Counted from the stretch's first letter, positions 18,547 through 27,573 are shown. The stretch: DNA of 64,000 nucleotides from Bog-159 sp963818855 (GCA_963818855.1 CAWFUH010000003.1:310001-374000); one strand, 5' to 3'. The notes: generated by a model from the letters alone, not told the origin. Program-made: numbers and translations.

Positions 18547-20151
18547 TTACGGCTGGTTGGGGATGGCGTTGAAGGGCGCGGTGATGCTGCCAAGCGCACC
18601 GGTTGAGGCGTCGCGCACTACTACGCGGATTTCGCTGGCCGCGCCCGTTTTCGGCAGCACGCGGTGGTACATGAGGCCTTCTTTCTCGACCCGATTATAA
18701 TTGTCGCGCCTGAGTTCCAGCGATAACGTGTCGTCAACGCCGTAAGTCTGCGCGCCGTGCAGATCTTTCTCGACGAAGAGAAGGTCCAGTTTTCCGGCCC
18801 AGCGATCGCCTTGTGGATCGAGTAGAATCGATTTCGGGTCGACCCGCAGCGTCAAGTCCAGATTCCCGCAGGTTTCCCGTACGTTAGCCCGCAGCCCCAC
18901 TCCGTTAGCGTCCATGGGACTGAGAACGGCATCGTGCAGCGCCGCGCGACGCAGTCCTTCGTCTTGCGGAGGAGTGCTCTGGTCCATATAACCCTTGCGG
19001 TAACGCAGTTCCATATGCGGCAGTTCCACCATTTTCACTTTCAGGTTGTGGAACGAGTTGTCGAACTTGTCGTTTTGCGGGTAAAAGCCGAGCGTGTAGG
19101 TGATTGCAGAATCCTCCACCGCCGTGCGAATGGCGCCCGCGATGTCATTCGTATTGATGAACGCGCGCCCGCCCGTACGAGAGGCGAGCTCTTCCATGGT
19201 GCCCTGGTTTTGGTAGACGCGGGACGAGACTCGCGCCGAGGCGGAAGCTACCAATCCGCGCGCGTCGACTGGATAGATGGCCAGGTTGGCATCGTTCAAG
19301 GCGCGTATGGCACGGTCTGTATCGGCGGTCCAGGTCTCCTGATCGCGCGGCCGGCCCGGCGCGATACGCGGGCTCGATCGGCCGATACCAGCGCCCGACA
19401 GGCCGCCGCTCCCCGGGACATGGAGAAATCCGATCTGCAAGGGAAACGCGCTGGAGACCCAGATCAGATTCTTGCGGCCGGGCAGCGGCGCCAGGTTGTT
19501 GGCGATGAACTCGATGGCATGCAGGGTCAGTTGGATCCGGTTATTGAGATAGAACCCCCTCTCAAAACTGTTTCCCTGGCTCCCCATCCAGCCGCCCAAT
19601 GGATCGCTGATGTCGCTAACGCCAGTCACATCCGGGGCAATGTCGCCCTGATATTTTGCCAGCCTCGCCACCAGATCCGTCGAATCGGTAGTGTAATCGT
19701 GGAGCACGCGCAGGCCCTTGGAATCGAGCGTGTAGATGGCCACGCGATCTTCCGGCTGGATCTGTCTCAGAAACTGCACTACCTGCCGGCGGGCATAAGT
19801 CTGGTCGGAGTAACGCGTATTGACGCCGTCCAACAGAATCGCGGTCACCGCGGCCGGCGTTCCCGACCGCTGCTCGAGTTGGTTGGTGAACGTGCCTGCA
19901 GGCAGAGGCGCCGCCGCCGTCGGCAGGATGGCCCTCGTATCCTCGGAGAATTGGCGGATCTCCTGGCGTTTACCGTTATCGAAGACTTGAAAGTCCTCTT
20001 TCTTGAGACCTGGCACGGGCTTGCCATGGTCGGTCACGATGACGTTGACCTGAACCAGGCGGGTGGTAGTCCGGATGATCGGTTCGGGCATCTGCGCGAG
20101 TAAAGCTGCCGCCGCCCATATCGGCGCCGAGGTCAGAAGTCGCATCTGCAT
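18547..20151 (-). CDS. VWFA-related secreted protein (acidobacterial type)
   Basis: 534 residues. A signal peptide (LLTSAPIWAAAALLAQ) is followed by the conserved opening TTRLVQVNVIVTDHGKPVPG, then LKKEDFQVFDNGKRQEI. This belongs to the acidobacterial VWFA-related family (TIGR03436). The von Willebrand A-like core shows AAVTAILLDGVNTRYSDQTY at the metal site strand and AIYTLDSKGLRVLHDYTTDS. The C-terminal third is beta-rich. Members are exported and their function is undefined; protein binding in the periplasm is the usual guess. ATG at codon 3 is an alternative start. It stands alone on its strand, upstream of gnd. Confidence 0.85.
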   Translation of the reverse strand: MQMRLLTSAPIWAAAALLAQMPEPIIRTTTRLVQVNVIVTDHGKPVPGLKKEDFQVFDNGKRQEIRQFSEDTRAILPTAAAPLPAGTFTNQLEQRSGTPAAVTAILLDGVNTRYSDQTYARRQVVQFLRQIQPEDRVAIYTLDSKGLRVLHDYTTDSTDLVARLAKYQGDIAPDVTGVSDISDPLGGWMGSQGNSFERGFYLNNRIQLTLHAIEFIANNLAPLPGRKNLIWVSSAFPLQIGFLHVPGSGGLSGAGIGRSSPRIAPGRPRDQETWTADTDRAIRALNDANLAIYPVDARGLVASASARVSSRVYQNQGTMEELASRTGGRAFINTNDIAGAIRTAVEDSAITYTLGFYPQNDKFDNSFHNLKVKMVELPHMELRYRKGYMDQSTPPQDEGLRRAALHDAVLSPMDANGVGLRANVRETCGNLDLTLRVDPKSILLDPQGDRWAGKLDLLFVEKDLHGAQTYGVDDTLSLELRRDNYNRVEKEGLMYHRVLPKTGAASEIRVVVRDASTGALGSITAPFNAIPNQP

Positions 20152-20307
20152 CTCTTACACTGCTAACGGACTTCGGTAGCCTTCGGTTACAGTTATGGTT
20201 GGACATTTCCACCCGAAAGGCGAAGGGCATGCCGCGCCCGGAAAACGCCAGCGGCCGGAGTTTGTGCGGAGAGCCATTCGAAACGCCCTTAGGCAGAGTA
20301 CCGCGCC

Positions 20308-20388
20308 ATGCGCGAAGCTTACCGCAAGCAGCCTGATGCGATCCTGGACGCCGACGGCTGGTCCGCGGTTGAGGATTATAAGCCGTGA
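20308..20388 (+). pseudogene. antitoxin remnant of a MazEF/PemIK-like pair
   Basis: 26 codons read MREAYRKQPDAILDADGWSA and then VEDYKP, with a TGA at 20386-20388 that overlaps the toxin GTG (GTGA). It resembles the C-terminal, toxin-binding tail of a short antitoxin. The N-terminal DNA-binding part is not readable upstream in this frame. Confidence 0.45.
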
Positions 20389-20528
20389 GGCAGTTCGAGA
20401 TCTGGTGGGCGAAGTTGCCTGCGGCTGCAGGCCGCCGCCCGTGCTGCTGCTGAGCCGCAACGATGCTTATCAGTGCCTGAATAAGTTCATTGTGACGGAG
20501 GTTACCACAACTATACGAGCCATTCCGC
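20385..20528 (+). pseudogene. MazF/PemK-type toxin, frameshifted and truncated
   Basis: From GTG 20385 the frame reads VRQFEIWWAKLPAAAGRRP, the usual MazF/PemK opening with the RPVLLLSR strand expected next. The continuation PVLLLSRNDAYQCLNKFIVT and then EVTTTIR lies in another frame, so one indel has occurred within the PVLLL codons. The coding trace ends where a family A repeat begins at 20529. MazF-like toxins are mRNA endoribonucleases; this copy cannot be functional. Confidence 0.7.
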
Positions 20529-20572
20529 GCAGCGGGGCTTAAGCCCCGCGCCGGCTAAAGCCCGCCCTCCAA
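20529..20572. repeat. ~44-bp palindromic repeat, family A, copy 3
   Basis: GCAGCGGGGCTTAAGCCCCG, then CGCCGGCTAAAGCCCGCCCT and CCAA. It abuts the point where the MazF-like trace is lost, so insertion or recombination at the repeat may have truncated the toxin. Confidence 0.85.
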
Positions 20573-20732
20573 AAAGCCGCATACGTCGAGAGAATTTTCA
20601 GAATGCGAAAAGCCGTCGTGCGTTGCGAAGATTCTGACTGTGGCAATACCAGCTTTTGCGTCTTCATGACTTGACCGTCGCCGCGCGGCAACTTCGCGGC
20701 CCGTTCACCAGCGCTTGCTATCATGGTGAAAT

Positions 20733-21920
20733 ATGCGCATTTTGCTGTTCAGCGGGAAAGGCGGCGTGGGCAAGACCAGCCTGGCGGCGGCGACAGGCGT
20801 CCAACTGGCGCGCCTCGGCTACCGCACGCTGGTGATGAGCGTGGATCCCGCGCACAGCCTGGCGGATTCCTTCGATCTCGAAACCAGCCTGTTCCACGAA
20901 AAGACCGGCGATCCTTACCCGATTAGCGACAAGCTGGCCATTCACGAGGTCAATATCCAGAAGGAGATCAAGCGGCATTGGCGGGAAATCTCCGCCTACG
21001 TGATTTCGGTGCTGCGCACCACCGGCATCAGCGATGTGGAAGCCGAAGAACTGGCTATCCTGCCCGGCATGGAAGAGTTGAGCGCCATGATGTGGGTGAA
21101 CCAGTTCCGGCGCGAAGGCCGGTATGACGTGATCGTGCTCGACTGCGCGCCCACGGCCGAGTCCATGCGTTTCGTCAGCATGCCCACCACGCTCGATTGG
21201 TACATGAAGCATATCTTTCCATTTCAGCGGACGGTACTCAAAGCCGTGCGTCCGCTGGCCAATCGGGTTTCGCCGGTGGAGCTGCCGACCGACAGTTACT
21301 TCGCCAATATCCAGGACCTTTTCGGCAAGCTCGATGGTATCGACGAACTGCTGGAGAATCCCCGCACCACCAGCGTGCGTTTGGTCACCAATCCGGAGAA
21401 GATGGTGCTGCGCGAGACGCAGCGCGCCTTCGTGTACTTTTCGCTGCACGGGCTCACCGTGGACGGCATTATCGTGAATCGCGTGCTGCCCGAGACCATC
21501 ACCGATTCCTTCTTCTCCGAATGGCGCGAATCACAGCGCCGCGTGCTGGAGGAGATTTCCGCATACTTCTCGCCGGTAGCGGTCAAGCACGTGCCGTTGT
21601 TCACGCACGAGGTGCTGGGCGCGGAACGGCTGCAGGATCTGGCGCGTGCGCTGTACGGCGACAATGACGACCCCGCTGTGATTTCGCGCACCGAGGCGCC
21701 CTACACATTCACCAAGCGCGACGGGCATTATGAGGTATGTTTGCAACTTCCCTTCGCCGTGAAGGGCGAAATCGGGCTATTCAAGAAAGGCGACGAGCTG
21801 GTGGTGCAGATTGGGACGCTGCGCCGGCACATCGGCCTGCCCACCTCGATGGCGGCCCTTTCGCCCGCGCATGCAAAGTTGGAGAATAAAGTGTTGACCG
21901 TGGAAATGAGGGAGAATTAA
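20733..21920 (+). CDS. ArsA/GET3-family ATPase with HSP20-like C-terminal domain
   Basis: 395 residues. The deviant P-loop GKGGVGKT (8-15) with its signature Lys9, the DPAH switch (38-41) and the DCAPTAESMRFVSMP segment define the ArsA/GET3 group of SIMIBI ATPases. Only one ATPase unit is present, as in GET3 and most bacterial single-domain homologues. The last 80 residues (YEVCLQLPFAVKGEIGLFKK, GDELVVQIGTLRRHIGLPTS) match the HSP20-like beta domain attached to many bacterial ArsA-like proteins. No arsenic-resistance gene is nearby, so a targeting or chaperone role is as likely as arsenite transport. A small cysteine-containing protein follows after three bases. Confidence 0.88.
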   Translation: MRILLFSGKGGVGKTSLAAATGVQLARLGYRTLVMSVDPAHSLADSFDLETSLFHEKTGDPYPISDKLAIHEVNIQKEIKRHWREISAYVISVLRTTGISDVEAEELAILPGMEELSAMMWVNQFRREGRYDVIVLDCAPTAESMRFVSMPTTLDWYMKHIFPFQRTVLKAVRPLANRVSPVELPTDSYFANIQDLFGKLDGIDELLENPRTTSVRLVTNPEKMVLRETQRAFVYFSLHGLTVDGIIVNRVLPETITDSFFSEWRESQRRVLEEISAYFSPVAVKHVPLFTHEVLGAERLQDLARALYGDNDDPAVISRTEAPYTFTKRDGHYEVCLQLPFAVKGEIGLFKKGDELVVQIGTLRRHIGLPTSMAALSPAHAKLENKVLTVEMREN

Positions 21921-21923
21921 ATT

Positions 21924-22136
21924 ATGGCAGACGAAAAACCGAACATGGACGCTCCGGGCTGCTTCTACTGTCTGAATGTGAAGCCGTTCCTCCGGAAAGC
22001 CTGGTCCGATGCGACTAAGGACCATTTCCGCAATTCGCGCATGGAGTTCCTGAAAGGCGTGCGTAGCGTAATCGACGACCGCATCAACAGCATGTCACGG
22101 CACGAGGTGAAGGGCACGCACGTCACCGTGGAGTAA
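21924..22136 (+). CDS. small conserved protein coupled to ArsA-like ATPase
   Basis: 70 residues, starting three bases after the ArsA-like stop, with GGGAG inside the end of that gene as ribosome site. It contains CFYCLNVKPFLRKAWSDATK and then DHFRNSRMEFLKGVRSVIDD. A CxxC pair lies near the start and the remainder is amphipathic helix. I do not recognise the family by name. Its tight coupling suggests it works with, or is a client or cofactor of, the ATPase. Confidence 0.7.
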   Translation: MADEKPNMDAPGCFYCLNVKPFLRKAWSDATKDHFRNSRMEFLKGVRSVIDDRINSMSRHEVKGTHVTVE

Positions 22137-22163
22137 TGGGCCCTCGCTGCACCATGACTGACG

Positions 22164-22862
22164 ATGACTGACGCGGCCGCGAAGCCCTTGAAGATCCTGG
22201 TTCTCGACGTGGGTGGCACACACGTCAAAGCCCTGGCCACCGGCCACAGGACTTTCGTCGAGATTCCGTCCGGGCCCAAGATGACCCCCCGGAAAATGGT
22301 GGCGGATGTGCGCAAGGCCATCGATGGCTGGCAATATTCGGTAGCGTCGATTGGATATCCCGGACCAGTGGTCCACGGCAAGCCTATCAGCGAACCGTAT
22401 AACCTGGGGCCGGGTTGGGTGCATTTCGATTTCAAAAAAGCGCTGGGTTGTCCCGTGAAGATCATCAACGACGCCGCTATGCAAGCCCTCGGCCATTACG
22501 AGGGCGGGCGGATGTTGTTCCTCGGCCTGGGCACCGGCCTCGGCTCGGCGGTGATTGTGGACGGCGTCCTGGAGCCGATGGAATTGGCGCACCTGCCCTA
22601 CAAACACGGCCTCACCTATGAGGATTATCTGGGCCTCCGCGGTCTGAAGCGACTCGGCAAAAAGAAGTGGCGGCAGCATGTCTTCGACGTCGTGGAGCGG
22701 CTGAAAGCGGCCTTGGAAGCCGATTACGTCGTGCTGGGCGGCGGCAACTCGAAGATACTGAAAAAGCTCCCTCCCGGCGCCCGCCTCGGCGACAATTCCT
22801 ACGCATTCCGCGGCGGCTATCGATTGTGGCGGCGGGCGGCGCCGGTGAAGCGGGCTATTTAG
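22164..22862 (+). CDS. ppgK: ROK-family kinase, polyphosphate glucokinase-like
   Basis: 232 residues, close to the length of polyphosphate/ATP glucokinases. Phosphate-1 motif LDVGGTHVKA (14-23) and the glucose-binding/catalytic IINDAAMQALGHYEGGRM are present, followed by the adenosine-side FLGLGTGLGSAVIVDG and VVLGGGNSK. The ROK zinc motif CxCGxxGC is absent, as is normal for PpgK. It would make glucose 6-phosphate using polyphosphate or ATP. It is 27 bp downstream of the small protein in the ArsA cluster and converges with the PilZ gene, overlapping it by eight bases. The phosphate donor is inferred from the family only. Confidence 0.8.
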   Translation: MTDAAAKPLKILVLDVGGTHVKALATGHRTFVEIPSGPKMTPRKMVADVRKAIDGWQYSVASIGYPGPVVHGKPISEPYNLGPGWVHFDFKKALGCPVKIINDAAMQALGHYEGGRMLFLGLGTGLGSAVIVDGVLEPMELAHLPYKHGLTYEDYLGLRGLKRLGKKKWRQHVFDVVERLKAALEADYVVLGGGNSKILKKLPPGARLGDNSYAFRGGYRLWRRAAPVKRAI

Positions 22863-23196
22863 ACCCGCCGGCAGCCACCCGCGCGGGATCGAGCAGGTGC
22901 TTCGGCTCGTAGATCTCGCGCGACCACACTCTCCCGGCATCGAACCGGACCCCTACGAAATACCCGATTTCATTATGCGTGCAATGCATCACCTGCCCCC
23001 GGAACAGGAACCGGCCCAGCCTCAAGCAGACCCGCGCGCCGGCCGGCACGGGCTGCTCGAACTGCACGCAGGCGCCCGACGGCGAGATATCTTCCAGATT
23101 GGCGATCAGCTCCGCGGATGCGCCGCCGGCGTCCTCAAGACGCACTTTAATCAGGTCCGAACACCACAGCCGGGTATGCGCGCGACGCTCCTTCAT
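22855..23196 (-). CDS. PilZ-domain protein (c-di-GMP receptor-like)
   Basis: 113 residues, essentially one PilZ domain. The two c-di-GMP-binding elements are intact: RxxxR in KERRAHTRLW at the N-terminus and D-x-S-x-x-G in LEDISPSGACV. The stand-alone form usually relays c-di-GMP levels to motility or surface machinery. The start overlaps the stop of the upstream yjbQ gene by four bases (ATGA), so it is coupled to the ABC-F/YjbQ genes. A type IV pilus-like operon lies 9 kb away. Whether the two are linked is speculation. Confidence 0.8.
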   Translation of the reverse strand: MKERRAHTRLWCSDLIKVRLEDAGGASAELIANLEDISPSGACVQFEQPVPAGARVCLRLGRFLFRGQVMHCTHNEIGYFVGVRFDAGRVWSREIYEPKHLLDPARVAAGGSK

Positions 23197-23612
23197 TCTC
23201 CCATCACCGTCACCAGCACCTGCCGGTCGCGCGCGCGGTTATCGAAATCGCATAGCACGATCTGCTGCCACGTCCCGGTCCCGACCTGGCCGCCGGTTAC
23301 GGGAAAGCTGCGTGTCGTGCCCACCAGCGCGCTGCGCAGATGCGCGTAACCGTTGCCATCGCCCCAGCGCGCGTTATGCGCGTAGTCGCCCGCGGCGGGG
23401 GCGATCTGTTCGAGCGCGCGCCGCAGATCCGCCACGCAGCCCGGTTCGAATTCCAGCGTGGTGACGCCCAGCGTGGAGCCCACCCCGGCGATGTTCACGA
23501 TGCCCTGCTGGACGCCGCTCTCCGCCACAATGCGGGTCACCTGCGCGGTCACATCGAGCACGTCGCCGTGGCCGCGCGTCGACACGCGAAAGCTCTTCTG
23601 CAAGACAGCCAT
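23193..23612 (-). CDS. YjbQ/UPF0047 family protein
   Basis: 139 residues from ATG 23612, which opens with the usual LQKSFRVSTRG. A GTG at 23630 overlapping the ABC-F stop by four bases is also possible. The family hallmarks GVTTLEFEPG, YAHNARWGDGNGYAHLRSAL and GTWQQIVLCDFDNRARDRQV, ending VMGE, are all present, with the conserved His and Asp residues of the active site. YjbQ proteins have weak thiamine-phosphate synthase activity; their true role is unsettled. It lies between the ABC-F ATPase and PilZ genes in one strand-uniform group. Confidence 0.88.
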   Translation of the reverse strand: MAVLQKSFRVSTRGHGDVLDVTAQVTRIVAESGVQQGIVNIAGVGSTLGVTTLEFEPGCVADLRRALEQIAPAAGDYAHNARWGDGNGYAHLRSALVGTTRSFPVTGGQVGTGTWQQIVLCDFDNRARDRQVLVTVMGE

Positions 23613-23626
23613 GCGGCTGTAGGATA

Positions 23627-25207
23627 TCACAGGTCCACAAAAGCGGTGTCCGGACCCAGTGCGGCGATGAAGAAAGCGTCGTGCGATACCGCCACCACGG
23701 CGCCTGGGTAAAGCTGTAAGGCCTGTTCCAATGCCTCTTGCGCTTCGATTTCGAGATGATTGGTCGGTTCATCGAGCAGCAACAGATTGGCCCGGCTATT
23801 GAGGATGCGCGCCAGGGCCACCTTGGTGCGCTCGCCGCCGCTTAAGCCCTTTAGCGGCCGGTTGAGGCACTCGGGACGCAGCTTCAGGCAGGCGAGCAAG
23901 GTGCGCGCGGCGGCATCCGCACCGCAGATCTCGAGCGGCGAGAGTTGCGCATCGAGCGCCTCGATATCCTGCGCCACCACGGCCGGCTCCACGTTTGCGC
24001 CCCAACGAACCGATCCCGTATCGGGCTGGACGGTTCCGTTCAGGATGTTCAACAGCGTGGTTTTGCCCGATCCATTCGCGCCCCGTATGACCAGACGTCC
24101 TTCGCGGCGCAGGTGGAAGCTGAGATCTCGGAACAAAATCCGGGCACCGTACGATTTGGTGAGTCGCTCGGCCACCAGCACCAGATCGCTCCCACGGGTC
24201 ACCCGGTCGAACGACAAGCCGTCGATGGGCTGCTCTTCCCAGGGCTTCTCGACGCCGTGTTCGTCCGCGACACGCTCCCGCAGAATGCGGGCAGTGCGCG
24301 CCACTTTAGCCGCTTTGCGAGCGTAGTGATCCTTCCCGCCGCGAATTCCATCCGGCGTGCGTGCGACACGCGAGGCCAGCGTCTCGCGGCGGCGGGCGGC
24401 CAGCGCCATGGCCGCTTTTCGTCGCGCAAAGGCTTCGTAGGCGGCCCAGGCCTGCGCGTCGAGCAGCGCGCGGGCGCGGCGATAGCCGGTGTATCCGCCC
24501 TCGAAGAGGCGCACGCGCCCGCCATCGATTTCGACGATGCGTTGTGCGAAGGAAGCCAGCAGCGACCGGTCGTGCGAGGCGATGACGCATGCACCGGCGC
24601 GGTTTTGCAGGTTGCCAGCGAGCCAATCGCGCGCGACGGCATCCAGGTGATTGGTAGGTTCATCCAGGATCAGCAGATCGGCCGGTATGGCTAACTCCCG
24701 CGCCAGTTGGGCGCGCATGCGCTCGCCTCCGGACAGGGAGACGACGTCCCGGCTGAAATCAGATTCGGAAAAACCCAGCCCGCTGAGCGTGCGTTCTACT
24801 TCGGCCTCCGCACGGTAACCACCCGCCTCTTGATACGCATGGATGCGATCGGCATACTCGACCGCGCATGCCGCGCTCGAAAGCTGTCCTTCCAGCTCGC
24901 TGATACGGGCCCGCAACGGCGCCAGCGACGGCAGCACGCTGAAGGCAAAACCGAACAGCGTCTGGGGCGCGGTGCTCCCGAACTCCTGACCGGCTACGGA
25001 GACATGGAGCCTGCGGCGACGGGCGATCTCGCCTTGCGCAGGCTCGAGTTGGCCCGCGAGCAGGCGCAACAAAGTCGATTTGCCCGCGCCGTTTGGGCCC
25101 ACCAACGCTACCCGATCATTCTCGTTGATCGAAAATGACGCGCCCTCAAACAGGCGCGCGCCGCAGGAATACGCAAAAGAGACTTCGCAAAGACTCAGTA
25201 AAGACAC
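23627..25207 (-). CDS. ABC-F family ATPase
   Basis: 526 residues with two ABC cassettes and no membrane helices. The first has GPNGAGKSTLLRLLAG, LSGGERMRAQLARELA and LLILDEPTNHLD; the second has GANGSGKTTLLNILNG, LSGGERTKVALARILN and LLLLDEPTNHLE. A charged linker of about 80 residues joins them. ABC-F proteins act on the ribosome, either resolving stalled translation or protecting against antibiotics. The missing C-terminal extension and the linker length do not decide between the two. It is the first gene of a group with yjbQ and PilZ. Confidence 0.9.
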   Translation of the reverse strand: MSLLSLCEVSFAYSCGARLFEGASFSINENDRVALVGPNGAGKSTLLRLLAGQLEPAQGEIARRRRLHVSVAGQEFGSTAPQTLFGFAFSVLPSLAPLRARISELEGQLSSAACAVEYADRIHAYQEAGGYRAEAEVERTLSGLGFSESDFSRDVVSLSGGERMRAQLARELAIPADLLILDEPTNHLDAVARDWLAGNLQNRAGACVIASHDRSLLASFAQRIVEIDGGRVRLFEGGYTGYRRARALLDAQAWAAYEAFARRKAAMALAARRRETLASRVARTPDGIRGGKDHYARKAAKVARTARILRERVADEHGVEKPWEEQPIDGLSFDRVTRGSDLVLVAERLTKSYGARILFRDLSFHLRREGRLVIRGANGSGKTTLLNILNGTVQPDTGSVRWGANVEPAVVAQDIEALDAQLSPLEICGADAAARTLLACLKLRPECLNRPLKGLSGGERTKVALARILNSRANLLLLDEPTNHLEIEAQEALEQALQLYPGAVVAVSHDAFFIAALGPDTAFVDL

Positions 25208-25386
25208 GGTACCTCACAAGCCGCCGGTTGGGCGGGTAGATTAACGAGGGTGGTCTTTACAGTTTCATTGAGTCGCCTGGCGGCGACCTTCTTATCATAT
25301 CAAAAGGCGGAGCATGACTCCGGCAAACCCCGCGGCCCAGTGCACCCTGTTACGCTGCTCTTCTCGAAAGGATCTCTCCGCATACC

Positions 25387-26349
25387 ATGCCGCATCAGCG
25401 CGCGCATCCTCTCCGGCCCAAACTCTTTCCTGAAGTGCGGGCGCTGCTCGAAGCGCAGGAAGACGAGGCAGCCCCGCCCATAGATACGCTTACCCCCGCG
25501 GAGGCTCGCCAAGCCGCCATTGATGGCTTAAGAGACTCTGCTCTCCCATCCGAGGAGATCGGTCGCGTCGAGGATCTCCGCGTTCCGTACGCGGCGCAAT
25601 CGATCCCCGTCCGTATCTATACCCCGGCGGGCGACGGCCCGTTTCCGTGCCTGGTCTACTTCCATGGCGGCGGCTGGGTGCTGTGCGACCTGGATACGCA
25701 CGACTCCGTCTGCCGGGCCATCGCCCGCCGCGCCGGAGCCGTGGTCGTGGCCGTGGATTACCGGCTTTCGCCCGAACATAAGTTTCCGGCAGCCGTCGAG
25801 GACTGCTACGCCGCTACCGCATGGGTGGCCGCCAACACCGCCCGCCTCGGCGTGGATGCGCACCGCATTGCAGTCGGTGGGGACAGTGCCGGCGGCAATC
25901 TCGCCACCGTGATGTGCATCAAAGCCCGTGATGAAGGCGGTCCGCCTCTCGCCTTGCAGGTGCTGGTCTATCCCGTGACGAACCTGGCATTTTTCGACAC
26001 ACCTTCTTATACGGAATTTGCTGAGGGCTATTACCTGACTCGCTCCGAGATGGAGTGGTTCCGTGGTCATTACCTGGCGCGCATCGAGGATGCCCAAAGC
26101 ATTTACGCATCGCCGCTGCTGGCGCCGGACCTGCGCGGTTTGCCGCCGGCCCTGGTGATTACCGCCGAGTGCGACACGCTGCGTGACGAAGGGGAAGCTT
26201 ATGCCAAGCGGCTGGCCGAGAGCGGCGTTCGAGTGACCTGCACTAGATACGCCGGTATGATTCACCCATTCTTCTCCTTGGCAGGCGCCCTCAGCCAGGG
26301 CCGCCGCGCGATCGAGCAGGTGTCCGCGGCTTTGCGCGAGCAAGGCTAG
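25387..26349 (+). CDS. HSL-family alpha/beta-hydrolase (acetyl esterase)
   Basis: 320 residues, cytosolic (no signal peptide). The hormone-sensitive-lipase family motif YFHGGGW forms the oxyanion hole, GGDSAGGN holds the nucleophile Ser, ITAECDTLRDEG supplies the Asp and AGMIHPFF the His. The substrates are likely short-chain esters. The N-terminal cap helix region (LFPEVRALLEAQEDEAAPPI) is typical. It is divergent from the ABC-F gene with about 180 bp between, and has no evident partner gene. Confidence 0.9.
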   Translation: MPHQRAHPLRPKLFPEVRALLEAQEDEAAPPIDTLTPAEARQAAIDGLRDSALPSEEIGRVEDLRVPYAAQSIPVRIYTPAGDGPFPCLVYFHGGGWVLCDLDTHDSVCRAIARRAGAVVVAVDYRLSPEHKFPAAVEDCYAATAWVAANTARLGVDAHRIAVGGDSAGGNLATVMCIKARDEGGPPLALQVLVYPVTNLAFFDTPSYTEFAEGYYLTRSEMEWFRGHYLARIEDAQSIYASPLLAPDLRGLPPALVITAECDTLRDEGEAYAKRLAESGVRVTCTRYAGMIHPFFSLAGALSQGRRAIEQVSAALREQG

Positions 26350-26458
26350 AGCAAGCCTAGAACAGGTACGCTCGGGCTGTGAGTTACAGTACTCTAGCGC
26401 GTAAAGTACGGCAACCTGCTAGAATGTGCGGAACACTACCAGGATTGGCACGAGTCTG

Positions 26459-27568
26459 ATGAATGATGTCAGGAGCAAACCCCTGCCAGGCGCGGCGCTG
26501 TGCGAGATGCTGTTGCGCCAAAGTCCCGGCTGCGCCTGGTTGCTGAAGCCCGGCGGGATGTTTCAGGCTGTATATGGCAACGCCGCGCGCGTGTTTGGCC
26601 GCCCCGCCACCGAATTCGGCGCGCTCAACTTCATCCACCTGTGTGGGCCTTCCACGCAGCCTTCCTGGGCCGCCCGCCTGGAGTGCGTCTTCGCCGGCCA
26701 GACCATCCGCGCCGCCGGCCAGTTTGGCGAAGCTGCCCAGATTTTTGCTATCACCTTGTTCCCCATCCGGCGGTTCAAAGGTGAAATCGCATTTGCCGCG
26801 GGCATGGCACACCCTCTGCCACAAGCCGGCATGGTGCTGCGCACGCTCGCCACTTTGGAAGCCAGTCGCGCGCGCATGGCTGAACTCCTCCACGATCACA
26901 TTGGCCAGAGTCTGAGCGCCGCCGGCCTGCAATTCGACCTCTTGCGCATGGATCTGGAGGACAGCGCCCTCCCCATTCCGCAGCGCATCGGCGAAATCCA
27001 GGCCGTGCTCGAAACCATCGTCACTCTGGTGCGTGACGCGAATCGCGAGTTGAACCCGGCCACGGCCGAACGGGTTGGATTGCGCGCGGCCCTGGACCGC
27101 CTGGCCGGATGCCTACGGGCGAATTTCAGCGGGAACGTGCGCGTGTTCACAGATGCCAGGGCGCAGCCGCCTCCCGAGGCTGCGGCTGCGCTATACCGCA
27201 TCGCGCAGGAGGCCACCGCGCAAGCCGTACGCCGCCCGGGTTGTTCCGCCATCGGGATACTGCTCAAGTCTTTGCGGAACGGACCTATGCTGGAGATTCA
27301 CGACAATGGGGTCGATGGCGCGGATAGGTGCCCCGAGGCAGCCGGACTGGAGTTGATGGTGATGCAATATTTTGCGGACCGGGCCGGGATCGAATTGCAA
27401 ATCAGCCGTGCGCCGGACAACGGCACCGTGGTGCAGGCGCTCTACCGCTCACCAATCCTTAGTACGGCCAGACAGCGGATCGAGACCGAAGCAGGGCCGC
27501 CATCGGAGGGGAAGCGGGGCCGGCGCAGGAAATCGCCCGATCCGCAAACCGTGGAGGTGGGCAAGTAA
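26459..27568 (+). CDS. NarL-type sensor histidine kinase with degenerate ATP site
   Basis: 369 residues from ATG 26459; a GTG at 26426 is less likely. The first 140 residues resemble a PAS fold (AWLLKPGGMFQAVYGNAARV, FGRPATEFGALNFIHLCGPS). The phosphoacceptor is the HisKA_3 type: MAELLHDHIGQSLSAAGLQF. In the ATPase domain the N-box, normally E-x-x-x-N, reads YRIAQEATAQAVRRPGCSAI, so the Mg-coordinating Asn is gone, and the G1 box reads LEIHDNGVDGAD. ATP binding may be weak or lost. It has no membrane helices. The response regulator follows after five bases. Confidence 0.8.
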   Translation: MNDVRSKPLPGAALCEMLLRQSPGCAWLLKPGGMFQAVYGNAARVFGRPATEFGALNFIHLCGPSTQPSWAARLECVFAGQTIRAAGQFGEAAQIFAITLFPIRRFKGEIAFAAGMAHPLPQAGMVLRTLATLEASRARMAELLHDHIGQSLSAAGLQFDLLRMDLEDSALPIPQRIGEIQAVLETIVTLVRDANRELNPATAERVGLRAALDRLAGCLRANFSGNVRVFTDARAQPPPEAAAALYRIAQEATAQAVRRPGCSAIGILLKSLRNGPMLEIHDNGVDGADRCPEAAGLELMVMQYFADRAGIELQISRAPDNGTVVQALYRSPILSTARQRIETEAGPPSEGKRGRRRKSPDPQTVEVGK

Positions 27569-27573
27569 GAATT

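Noticed and set aside
23440..23470. GGTTCGAATTCC string resembling a tRNA T-arm
   Set aside because: It lies inside yjbQ codons and no acceptor stem or anticodon arm can be folded around it.
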